Shown piece by piece: positions 1 to 6,846 of a stretch of DNA of 14,251 nucleotides. Origin of the DNA: an uncultured Clostridia bacterium (GTDB lineage Bacteria; Bacillota_I; Bacilli_A; RF39; UBA660); NCBI GenBank assembly GCA_947304495.1, contig CAMZBG010000029.1, positions 1 through 14,251 of the forward strand. The letters run 5' to 3'. Under the pieces are notes generated by a model that was not told the DNA's origin, did no database searches, and was given only the letters and a program-made list of their open reading frames with translations. Each line of letters begins with the position of its first letter. Positions within the stretch are counted from its first letter, which is position 1. The translations under genes and the position numbers were made by a program.

Positions 1-1058
1 AATGTTGAGTCATCGTTATTGATTGTTCCAATATACCACATATTTGGTGGTATTTTTAATTTACCTTCCATCAAATGTACTGGGTCACTTTTCCAAGCAC
101 TAGGTACAATTTCAACAATCCATTCATCTTTATTAGGCATCTCAAGTATTGATAACATTTCAGCAAAATAATATTCAACACGTGAGATATTCATTTCATC
201 CAGAATTACCGTATATACATCATCTGTATACCCAGCTACATACATTTCTTTTAAAACTTCAGTTTCATTAAATCGCTTTGTAAATTCGTTAAAATATCCA
301 AAAAGCTCAGTTCTATCACGCCAAGAAGGCTGTACTGAAGCAATACAAGAGTCATGCTTTAAAAATTTTCCCCAAGCATAAGCAAGCGATGTTTTACCAG
401 TACCAGATATACCTTGTAAGATAACTAACTTTGTTGAAGCCAAAGCTGAAATAAATAATCTTATCATATCGGTCGTATAATACAAGTGCAATTTACTTGC
501 TGCAAAATTCCTAAATAATTCAACAAATTCAGGTAATTCAAATGAGTTACCATAATTTTGTACCTTATAATCTTTAAATGCCATATCAACATCATATAAT
601 TTAGGAAATCTAATATCGGTATTCTGATCTACACTATCACTTTCACCAGTTTCTTCCGTATCGCTTTCATCTGGCTTAAGTCCTAATTTTGATACTTTCA
701 TAGCTAAAATAGTCTCTTTTTCTTTCATTAGTTTACTAACTTCTGAATTTAACGTACTAACCTCTTCAAGCAAACTTTCTTGTTCTACCAAACTTTTTCT
801 AATTCTTATATACTTTCTAATTAGAAAATATATGGCAAAAACTATCAAAGCTAAAACACTTAAAGTAATAAATACTGCTACTCCAACCAAAAGCCATTCA
901 GGAATCGAAAAATCATTTTTATATTCGTTTATTACTTTAACATATTCAGGAATATTAAAAATAGATTTAAAACCATTAAAAATACCACCTAAAATATATT
1001 TAACACCATTAAAGAATTGTGATAAAAACTCATACAAAAACCTCAAAAATGTATCCAT
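1..1058 (-). CDS. Membrane-anchored McrB-like AAA+ ATPase (partial, runs off left edge)
   Basis: The minus strand reads open from an ATG at 1058 to the window edge, giving the first 352 residues with no stop. A first amphipathic region (about 1-50) is followed by a membrane segment at about 55-80, then a coiled-coil-like stretch (about 86-120) and an acidic linker (129-149). The AAA+ core follows: Walker A GISGTGKT at 216-223, Walker B TVILDEMN at 283-290, and a sensor-1-like WYIGTINNDDST at 341-352. This motif set is typical of the McrB/COG1401 class of AAA+ proteins. The membrane anchor argues against a plain restriction subunit; the ATPase domain should face the cytosol. The upstream gene's TAG stop overlaps the GGAGGT ribosome binding site, so translation is probably coupled. 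The C-terminal part of the AAA domain and anything beyond it lie outside the window. The family call is firm; the role is unknown. Confidence 0.85.
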   Translation of the reverse strand, partial: MDTFLRFLYEFLSQFFNGVKYILGGIFNGFKSIFNIPEYVKVINEYKNDFSIPEWLLVGVAVFITLSVLALIVFAIYFLIRKYIRIRKSLVEQESLLEEVSTLNSEVSKLMKEKETILAMKVSKLGLKPDESDTEETGESDSVDQNTDIRFPKLYDVDMAFKDYKVQNYGNSFELPEFVELFRNFAASKLHLYYTTDMIRLFISALASTKLVILQGISGTGKTSLAYAWGKFLKHDSCIASVQPSWRDRTELFGYFNEFTKRFNETEVLKEMYVAGYTDDVYTVILDEMNISRVEYYFAEMLSILEMPNKDEWIVEIVPSAWKSDPVHLMEGKLKIPPNMWYIGTINNDDST

Positions 1059-1067
1059 AAATACCTC

Positions 1068-2045
1068 CTATATCTGTATAATCTTAGAAATAATATTATC
1101 CTTTTCACTTAAAATAGTTTCCGCATACTCATCATCTTCAGAAATAAGTATATATGGGAACAATACTAATTCTCTAATATTACCATCAAAATTATCATCG
1201 ATAACTATTCCAAAAGAATATCCATCATTAATTAACTTATTAATCTTATCTCTATTCTCTATGTAATCTGTATAAGTTATCTTAATTGCAATAAATTTCT
1301 TAGCTAATGTATTATCAATTACTGCAAACAATCTATTCATTTTCTTTTCTTTAGTAAATAATGTATTAGCAAAATCTACTACATAATGTCTAGAAAAATC
1401 TAAACTAATCGCATTATTAAGGACTACAAAAGAACTAAGAATATATGTTATAAACATCTTATCTTCATTTATTACTCCACCATTATATGCTCTGTTAATT
1501 GCATACTCACTATATAAATTAGATATCTTAACATCATGCCCTAATTTTAAACTAAATATCTTACGATATAATCTATCCTCAACTAAATGGAATTCACGAC
1601 TAGTAATAGTACTAGTAAATTTTTCCTTAGATTTCTTAAAATTAACATACCATTTTCTAATATCCTTTTTAAAATTATCACCATGTTCTAACTTAATATC
1701 TTCATCAGTAACTAGAGCATCGATTATTTCACTTTCATAATTAACTGCACACACATCATCAAAATATGCAATATAACAAAAGCAAGCAACAATATTCTTA
1801 AGTATTTCCTCATTATCTTCAGTAACAATATCCTTATAAACATCAACCAATTCCTTATTAAGTCTATTCATTATATCCCTATCGCGAGTATAATTAGTCT
1901 CATTATAGTACCTAACTGTAATATATTTATCTATAAATGGTTCACATAATTTCTTTTGATACTTATTTTCAAACATAATCTTAAAGAAATTAAATAATTC
2001 TCTTTTTATAAAAGAAACATATGCATCTATAATGTTATATTCCAT
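1068..2045 (-). CDS. Unrecognised 325-residue protein, partner of the AAA+ ATPase
   Basis: I do not recognise this protein. It has no signal peptide and no clear membrane segment, so it is probably cytosolic. It is rich in Lys, Asp, Glu, Tyr and Ile. The N-terminal two thirds look mainly helical, and the last 100 residues look alpha/beta, with strand-like stretches such as FIAIKITYTDY and YSFGIVIDDNFDG. No nuclease, kinase or nucleotide-binding motif is evident. An AGGAGG ribosome binding site (2053-2058) lies 7 nt before the ATG. The gene sits 14 nt after a secreted-protein gene, and its stop overlaps the ribosome binding site of the AAA+ ATPase gene. That tight coupling suggests it works with the ATPase, as adaptor or effector. 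This is inference from position only. Confidence 0.8.
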   Translation of the reverse strand: MEYNIIDAYVSFIKRELFNFFKIMFENKYQKKLCEPFIDKYITVRYYNETNYTRDRDIMNRLNKELVDVYKDIVTEDNEEILKNIVACFCYIAYFDDVCAVNYESEIIDALVTDEDIKLEHGDNFKKDIRKWYVNFKKSKEKFTSTITSREFHLVEDRLYRKIFSLKLGHDVKISNLYSEYAINRAYNGGVINEDKMFITYILSSFVVLNNAISLDFSRHYVVDFANTLFTKEKKMNRLFAVIDNTLAKKFIAIKITYTDYIENRDKINKLINDGYSFGIVIDDNFDGNIRELVLFPYILISEDDEYAETILSEKDNIISKIIQI

Positions 2046-2059
2046 ATCTATTCCTCCTA

Positions 2060-2986
2060 TTACGGATTAGCAATTGTAACCCCTACAATACTTGTATTAT
2101 TTGTTATTGGATATGTATAATTATCTGTGGGATCTACTTTATAAAACTTAATTGCTACCGTTGTAACTGGCCCAATTCCAAAAGTAAGTGAATTGATATA
2201 AGCTACTCCACCAACCGTAGTTGTTCCATAAGTAGATCTATCGATAAGACTACTCGTCGTATCCAAAAGTAAATCATTAATATTAAAATTTAAAGTAATA
2301 TTCTTACTAGCACACTTATTTTTATCAGCAACACTCAAAGTACGATAAACACTACTATCGATAGTTGCTCCAACAGCATAATTACCAAAAGCCTGAGTAA
2401 CTGTACAATAACTAATAGCACTAGTTATCTTTAATAACATATAAGCTCTATTAGCTTCATCTTCTATTTCATAAGTAACACCCTGCTTACCAACAATATA
2501 CTGAAAGTCAGCTGATAGTGTCTTTACATATGGAGACGTAGATGATGCTACCAAATGAACAGTCAAAACTTCATTTTCAGTATAATTTCGTTGTGGATTT
2601 ACACTTACAGTCACCGTATCTGAATGCGTAAGACTACTACTAAAAATAGTTCCACTATTATGTGACAATGTACATTGAACATCATTTGGACATGTCACAC
2701 TAACCGTATATGGTATATCATAATTTGAATAAACATACGTATTTTTTTGTGATAATAAATCAAATGATATATTAAATGATCCTACACCAGACCAATTATT
2801 TATCTGATAAAGTGCATTATTAGCAGTAAGACGATTGCTAGTAAAATAAAAGTTTTTACTATCTAAATAATAACTATGAAACTCATGAATTATATATTTT
2901 GCTAATGTTACTCCACCAATACCCATAACTACTATTAGTAAAACAAGTAGTATTTGCCTAAATCTTTTTAAAAAACCATTCTTCAT
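2060..2986 (-). CDS. Exported TasA/camelysin-like beta protein with four cysteines
   Basis: This is a 308-residue protein with a basic N-terminus (KNGFLKRFR), a hydrophobic segment at about 12-28, and GGVTLAKY just after it. That layout resembles the SipW-dependent type of signal peptide (GG followed by a short aromatic/Ala stretch). The rest is Ser/Thr/Asn/Val-rich and strand-like, probably two Ig-like or jelly-roll domains (about 60-165 and 168-308). Cysteines at 99 and 105 (CPNDVQC) and at 194 and 225 could form one disulfide per domain outside the cell. The ATG is only 2 nt past the stop of the preceding exported protein, with AGGT 9 nt upstream. The nearby SipW-type peptidase is the obvious candidate to process it. 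If uncleaved, it would be an anchored surface protein. The exported nature is clear; homology to TasA/CalY is by architecture rather than clear sequence match. Confidence 0.75.
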   Translation of the reverse strand: MKNGFLKRFRQILLVLLIVVMGIGGVTLAKYIIHEFHSYYLDSKNFYFTSNRLTANNALYQINNWSGVGSFNISFDLLSQKNTYVYSNYDIPYTVSVTCPNDVQCTLSHNSGTIFSSSLTHSDTVTVSVNPQRNYTENEVLTVHLVASSTSPYVKTLSADFQYIVGKQGVTYEIEDEANRAYMLLKITSAISYCTVTQAFGNYAVGATIDSSVYRTLSVADKNKCASKNITLNFNINDLLLDTTSSLIDRSTYGTTTVGGVAYINSLTFGIGPVTTVAIKFYKVDPTDNYTYPITNNTSIVGVTIANP

Positions 2987-2988
2987 AC

Positions 2989-3594
2989 TTACACTACCTG
3001 TTCAGCATCGATTATTATATCAACTAAATCGATAATTCCTTGATAACTATCAGGATAATTCTTATTAGCAATTGGAAATTCTACCCACAAAGTATAAACA
3101 TCAGTAACATTTTGATTATATGTCATAACCGAAACATCATTTATCTTCAAATGTCTATAATATACCCCATTATCATCTGTAGTAAATGTATCTGAATCAA
3201 TTTCATTATCTTGCATATTATTACCCTTAAATATCCTAAAATTAAGTGGCATATTAGTAGTAGTTACAATCTCAATTGAATATCTTAAATCGACATTCGC
3301 ATGCTTATGCGTTGTATTATTAAAATTAGATACATTAAATGCATATAAATAAGGTGTGCTACTTGGTACCATGCTTTCTAACTTAATCTGTCCAGATACA
3401 CTCTGAACATCAACAAGAAAGAAAGCTAAATTAGGACTAACATTAATCTGTGTATCTGTTTCATATCTTGCTTGTGTAAATTTTAATCCACCAATCACTA
3501 TCAAAGTTATAATCAAAAGAATTGAAAATAGACTATATCTTTTAAAGTCTTTTTTATCGATATGTTTAAATATCTTTTCAATTCCTTTCATCAT
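2989..3594 (-). CDS. Exported SipW-dependent-type protein, 201 aa
   Basis: The N-terminus (residues 1-20) is cytosolic and basic. A membrane segment at about 21-37 ends in IGG and is followed by FTQARYETDTQ, then NVSPNLAFFLVDV. This pattern of a hydrophobic core, GG, a short aromatic/Ala tract and a first beta strand is what SipW-processed TasA/camelysin precursors look like. The mature part (about 45-201) has no cysteine and is predicted mainly beta. GAGGTG lies 4 nt before the ATG at 3594; a second in-frame ATG at 3591 has better spacing and may be the true start. The gene begins 7 nt after the SipW-type peptidase gene, as expected for a peptidase-substrate pair. It could be a fibre subunit or an assembly cap; the sequence does not decide. 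Confidence 0.78.
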   Translation of the reverse strand: MMKGIEKIFKHIDKKDFKRYSLFSILLIITLIVIGGLKFTQARYETDTQINVSPNLAFFLVDVQSVSGQIKLESMVPSSTPYLYAFNVSNFNNTTHKHANVDLRYSIEIVTTTNMPLNFRIFKGNNMQDNEIDSDTFTTDDNGVYYRHLKINDVSVMTYNQNVTDVYTLWVEFPIANKNYPDSYQGIIDLVDIIIDAEQVV

Positions 3595-3601
3595 AACACC
3601 T

Positions 3602-4471
3602 CTATTTTACTTTATCCTTAATCTTTTTCTGAATTTGACTTAAATCAAGTCTCATCGTATATTCCAAAAACTTCTTTTCTTTTTCTTTTAATTTAGGCAT
3701 TTCTTGAGTTTTTTCTAATGTATTTTCAATCTCTTTCTTTAAACTTTTAATTTCTTTAGTAGTAAGCTGAATGTTATCATTTTCAATTAATTTATTAATT
3801 TCTTCAATATCTATCTTTCTAGTAAATTCTAATAATTCATCTCCATCGATAGCATCCTTCTTTCTAGGTTCAGTTTTTTCCTTAACATGAGGAACCTCTT
3901 TTTCTATAATTTTTTCTTCCTTAGATAATTCTAATTCTTTCTTTTTCTTAGTTTCTTTTTTACTTTTCTTATTCTCATCATTATCATTATAAGATAAAGC
4001 AAAATCAAAAAGAATTAATGTTACAAATATTAATACCAATATTTTAGGTTCCGTAACTATCTTTTTCCAAACCCCAAATTTAGGAAATATTTTAACTATC
4101 TTACCAACAACTTGTTCTCTTTTTATTGGTGAATCGATAGCATTATTATTATCACCTTTTACAGTAATAACATCTCCATCTATAAAAACAATTCTATGTG
4201 TAATTATTGACTTTTCATTCAAAAAAGCAATAATATCACCCTTATTTAAATTTTCTTTTGTTATCTTAACCAAGATGACATCATGTATATACAAAGTGGG
4301 TTCCATAGAGCCACTAGCTACTTCAAATAACGTATACCCAAAATAATTAGGATATTTATTATCTGAAAACATCAAAACACATTTACCATATATGACAAGG
4401 ATTAAAACAACTAATAACATGCAAGTCATAGCGTTTACCATCCATCTAATAACATTTTTTAGCCGGCTCAT
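3602..4471 (-). CDS. sipW: SipW-type signal peptidase I with long charged cytosolic tail
   Basis: This membrane serine peptidase cleaves exported precursors on the outer face of the membrane. A membrane segment at about 13-35 is followed by the catalytic domain. It has VASGSMEPTL with the nucleophile Ser55, ITHRIVFIDGD with His92 in place of the bacterial-type Lys (the ER/archaeal/SipW type), and VKGDNNNAID at 104-113, where the conserved Asp residues sit. A second membrane segment lies at about 142-161. Usual SipW proteins end soon after this. Here a tail of about 125 residues follows, rich in Lys and Glu and likely coiled-coil, containing a repeated motif: LLEFTRKIDIEEINKLI (213-229) and FLEYTMRLDLSQIQKKI (268-284). 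By topology the tail is cytosolic. The gene is flanked on both sides by its likely substrates. A GGGGTG ribosome binding site precedes the ATG. SipW is confident by motif; the tail's function is unknown. Confidence 0.9.
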   Translation of the reverse strand: MSRLKNVIRWMVNAMTCMLLVVLILVIYGKCVLMFSDNKYPNYFGYTLFEVASGSMEPTLYIHDVILVKITKENLNKGDIIAFLNEKSIITHRIVFIDGDVITVKGDNNNAIDSPIKREQVVGKIVKIFPKFGVWKKIVTEPKILVLIFVTLILFDFALSYNDNDENKKSKKETKKKKELELSKEEKIIEKEVPHVKEKTEPRKKDAIDGDELLEFTRKIDIEEINKLIENDNIQLTTKEIKSLKKEIENTLEKTQEMPKLKEKEKKFLEYTMRLDLSQIQKKIKDKVK

Positions 4472-4491
4472 ACTACACCCCGCTTTCCTTT

Positions 4492-5046
4492 TTATTCTCC
4501 TAAATATTGTTGAAAGTTAGCATCAATTACAAAAGCTAATTCCTCTCCTATCAAACTAGTATCCGATTCATCATAACTACTATCATTTAACCAATTCAAC
4601 GATATTTGTAAATTTTTTACTCGATTTTGACTACTTACACTTATCACCCCAGAATAAGTATTCGTAGATAATGCTTGATTCGTATCCGTATCCATAATAC
4701 TAAAATAAATATTTGGATAATCCTCGATTACCGAATCATCTATTGATAATGCATACGCAACAGATACATCGCATCCAGAAGTGTCTATTTCAATATCAAA
4801 TGTAGCACTTCTGCCAGGTGCAAAATAACCATCATCCGTATGCGAATTAACGCTGTAAGTAAAATCGCTCAATGTAATCGTATCTTGTAAAGAAATATCT
4901 ACATCATTTACTTCTATTCTCCATTTACCTATATCCTGTTCTACTTCACCAGTTGCATCTGTTTCAAACAATGCATACGTATCCATCAATACCAAAATAG
5001 CGATAAGCAATATCGCTATACTAAGAAGATACAGTACTCTTTTCAT
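4492..5046 (-). CDS. Exported SipW-dependent-type TasA/camelysin-like protein
   Basis: Counting from the ATG at 5046 the protein has 184 residues. A hydrophobic segment (about 4-21) runs into MDTYALFETDATGEV, the kind of junction seen in SipW-dependent signal peptides, followed by QDIGKWRIEVNDVDI as a first strand. A stretch near 76-100 (YFAPGRSATFDIEIDTSGCDVSVAYAL) has the proline-glycine loop and long strands typical of TasA/camelysin-like domains; it contains the only mature cysteine (92). The start is uncertain: ATG codons at 5058, 5055 and 5046 and a TTG at 5082 are all in frame, and none has a strong ribosome binding site, so translation is probably coupled to the upstream gene, whose end (5021) it overlaps. 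The SipW-type peptidase gene follows 20 nt downstream. Likely a secreted or surface subunit. Confidence 0.78.
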   Translation of the reverse strand: MKRVLYLLSIAILLIAILVLMDTYALFETDATGEVEQDIGKWRIEVNDVDISLQDTITLSDFTYSVNSHTDDGYFAPGRSATFDIEIDTSGCDVSVAYALSIDDSVIEDYPNIYFSIMDTDTNQALSTNTYSGVISVSSQNRVKNLQISLNWLNDSSYDESDTSLIGEELAFVIDANFQQYLGE

Positions 5047-5578
5047 TTTCCCCATCATCACGATCGCTCTTAGCAAAATCAATAATCATCATTATTTCAT
5101 ATATTATTGCAAATAAGGTAGGAAAAATTATCAAAAACATAAATCCCCATTTAGAAGTAAACACTGCTAATATTTTTCCCATATTATGAATAACTTTTGT
5201 CGTATCAGTCTTACCAATAATATAATCGCTTGATACTGGTGAATTATCTAATGTATAAGTATACTGATTTCTAGATATTTCTTCTTTCTTTTGTACTTCA
5301 TTCATAAATACAAATATTGAACTATCCATAGCACTATTATAATAAAAAACCTTATCTCCAACATCAATCTTAGAATCACTATTTCTCTTGATTATTAATA
5401 GATCACCTTCTACATAATCAGGTTCCATCTCATCACTATCGACAATTAAAAATGTATTTTTCCCAAATACTGTAACGCTAAAATCATTATATGATAATAG
5501 ACATATTGTGACAAAAATTGCAACTAAAAACCATGCTACTATCACAATATCAATTAAAAAACTCCCTATTTTTTTCAT
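5021..5578 (-). CDS. Signal peptidase I-like protein lacking catalytic residues (pseudoenzyme)
   Basis: This 185-residue protein has the layout of a SipW/ER-type signal peptidase: a membrane segment at about 7-29, an extracytoplasmic domain, a second membrane segment at about 145-167 and a short charged cytosolic tail. The conserved box around the nucleophile is present as VDSDEMEPDYVEGDLLIIKR (46-65), but the residue before Met, normally the catalytic Ser of SGSMEP, is Glu50. The His-containing strand expected near IxHRI reads SSIFVFMNEV (86-95), with no His or Lys. The following D/G-rich box is also weak (TLDNSPVSSD). The fold thus seems retained and catalysis lost. The gene is intact, has an AGGAGG ribosome binding site and leads an operon, so it is not simply decaying. 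A role as chaperone, scaffold or regulator of SipW-type processing is inference. Confidence 0.78.
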   Translation of the reverse strand: MKKIGSFLIDIVIVAWFLVAIFVTICLLSYNDFSVTVFGKNTFLIVDSDEMEPDYVEGDLLIIKRNSDSKIDVGDKVFYYNSAMDSSIFVFMNEVQKKEEISRNQYTYTLDNSPVSSDYIIGKTDTTKVIHNMGKILAVFTSKWGFMFLIIFPTLFAIIYEIMMIIDFAKSDRDDGENEKSTVSS

Positions 5579-5611
5579 TTAAATCAATCCTCCTACTTTT
5601 ATACATAATAT

Positions 5612-5640
5612 ATTTTATCATAATATACAATTTTTTTAAA
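5612..5640 (-). promoter_or_regulatory. Candidate promoter of the SipW/TasA-like/AAA+ operon
   Basis: On the minus strand TTTAAA (5635-5640) and TAAAAT (5612-5617) are separated by 17 nt, with TG one base before the -10 (TGATAAAAT, an extended -10). The start would fall near 5605, about 27 nt before the ATG, with AGGAGG at 5589-5594. The -35 is weak (three of six to TTGACA). The site lies just downstream of the htrA terminator, so this operon appears to be transcribed independently. Confidence 0.45.
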
Positions 5641-5661
5641 GAAATTTAACACATTTTCTCT

Positions 5662-5694
5662 CAAAAATAAAAAGTCTAATTATTAAAATTAGAC
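5662..5694 (-). terminator. Rho-independent terminator after htrA-like gene
   Basis: On the minus strand a 7-bp stem (GTCTAAT/ATTAGAC, 5674-5680 with 5688-5694, 7-nt loop) is followed by TTTTTATTTTT. It begins 2 nt past the htrA-like stop codon. The stem is AT-rich but the U-tract is good. Confidence 0.75.
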
Positions 5695-5696
5695 CT

Positions 5697-6836
5697 TTAA
5701 TCATTCTTAGCTTTTCCTAGTGTAATTGTTGTTTTTTGAATTTTACCACTACGATAATATGTAATATCTATTTTTTCTCCAACTTCATGCTTATATAACT
5801 CATATCTAAATTCAGCAATACTACTAGTCTCTTCTTCTCCAATAGCTACGATTATATCTCCCTTTTTAAGTCCACCCTTATCAGCAGGGCTACCATTTTC
5901 AACAGAAACAATAGCTACACCTTCATCGATATCTTCAGGAATAGTTATTCTATTTTGCCATAAATAATACTCATTAGTTAAATCCAACATACTAATTCCA
6001 ATATATGGTCTAACTATCTCGCCACCATCTTCAATTATTGAAGCATATTTTAAAGCATCCTCAATTGGAATAGCAAACCCCATTCCTTCTACTTCATCCT
6101 GAACAATTTTTAAAGATATAATACCGATAACTTTACCAGAAACATCACATAATGGACCACCAGAATTACCAGGATTAACTGCTGCATCTATTTGCATAAC
6201 CTTCATATAATAATCTGTTGTCGTAGAATTAGATATAGATACCTCAACCATCCTATCTTTACCAGATAAAATACCTTTAGTAACTGTTCCCTTATATGTA
6301 AGTCCCATTGGACTACCAACAGTAAATATCGTATCACCTAATTTCAAAGTTTCGTTATCGCCAATTTCCACTATTTCATAATTATCATCCTTAATAGTTA
6401 AAACAGCAATATCAGCATACTTATCACTACCGATAACCTTAGCTTCTATTTTCTTATCATTATCATTAAATTCAACCATTACTTTATCTGCATTTTCAAT
6501 AACATGATTATTAGTCATAATATAAGCTTTATCGCCACTTTTTTTATAAATAAAACCTGTACCTGTCGATAAAACACTTCCACCTTTTGAAGCAGTAATT
6601 GCCAACGTTGAATTATATACCTTATCAACAGAAGAAGAAATGCTATTCTCCACCAATTCACTTGTTGTAATATTTTTAACTACCTGTTCAACACTCACAG
6701 TTTGACTTATCAAATAAGCTCCTAACATTCCACACACAAAAGATAGCAATATACTTATTGTAAGTATTAATCCCGTATGATTTTTTTCTTTCTTAATTAC
6801 TTTTTTATTATCTATTATTGTTTTTTCATCATTCAT
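5697..6836 (-). CDS. htrA: Membrane-anchored HtrA/DegP-type serine protease with PDZ domain
   Basis: This envelope quality-control protease degrades misfolded exported proteins. From the ATG at 6836 it has 379 residues: a basic cytosolic N-terminus (1-20), one membrane segment (about 22-44), a trypsin-like domain and one PDZ domain (about 278-372). The catalytic triad is visible as His111 in TNNHVIEN, Asp142 in YADIAVL and Ser225 in NPGNSGGPL. PYIGISMLDL opens the PDZ part and GLKKGDIIVAI carries its ligand-groove region. Size and layout match HtrA/HtrB/YyxA of Bacilli. I chose this start because GAGGTG lies directly upstream and the longer reading would overlap the previous gene. That gene's TGA stop (6847-6849) overlaps the ribosome binding site, so the two are co-transcribed and probably coupled. 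A terminator follows. No CssR-type control element is visible. Confidence 0.93.
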   Translation of the reverse strand: MNDEKTIIDNKKVIKKEKNHTGLILTISILLSFVCGMLGAYLISQTVSVEQVVKNITTSELVENSISSSVDKVYNSTLAITASKGGSVLSTGTGFIYKKSGDKAYIMTNNHVIENADKVMVEFNDNDKKIEAKVIGSDKYADIAVLTIKDDNYEIVEIGDNETLKLGDTIFTVGSPMGLTYKGTVTKGILSGKDRMVEVSISNSTTTDYYMKVMQIDAAVNPGNSGGPLCDVSGKVIGIISLKIVQDEVEGMGFAIPIEDALKYASIIEDGGEIVRPYIGISMLDLTNEYYLWQNRITIPEDIDEGVAIVSVENGSPADKGGLKKGDIIVAIGEEETSSIAEFRYELYKHEVGEKIDITYYRSGKIQKTTITLGKAKND

Positions 6837-6846
6837 TTCTAACACC

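Noticed and set aside
832..1266. Plus-strand reading frame of 144 codons overlapping the ATPase and the 325-residue protein genes
   Set aside because: It runs antisense across two well-supported minus-strand genes, has low-complexity Ile/Leu/Ser/Lys composition typical of antisense AT-rich reading, and has no ribosome binding site.
1..2045. McrBC-type restriction system
   Set aside because: The ATPase is McrB-like in its core, but it has a membrane anchor instead of a DNA reader, and the adjacent gene shows no McrC-like nuclease motif. The left edge hides one flank, so this is rejected for now.
5021..5578. Active signal peptidase I
   Set aside because: The nucleophile position before Met in the MEP box is Glu and no His or Lys occupies the general-base strand, so catalysis by the known mechanism is not expected.
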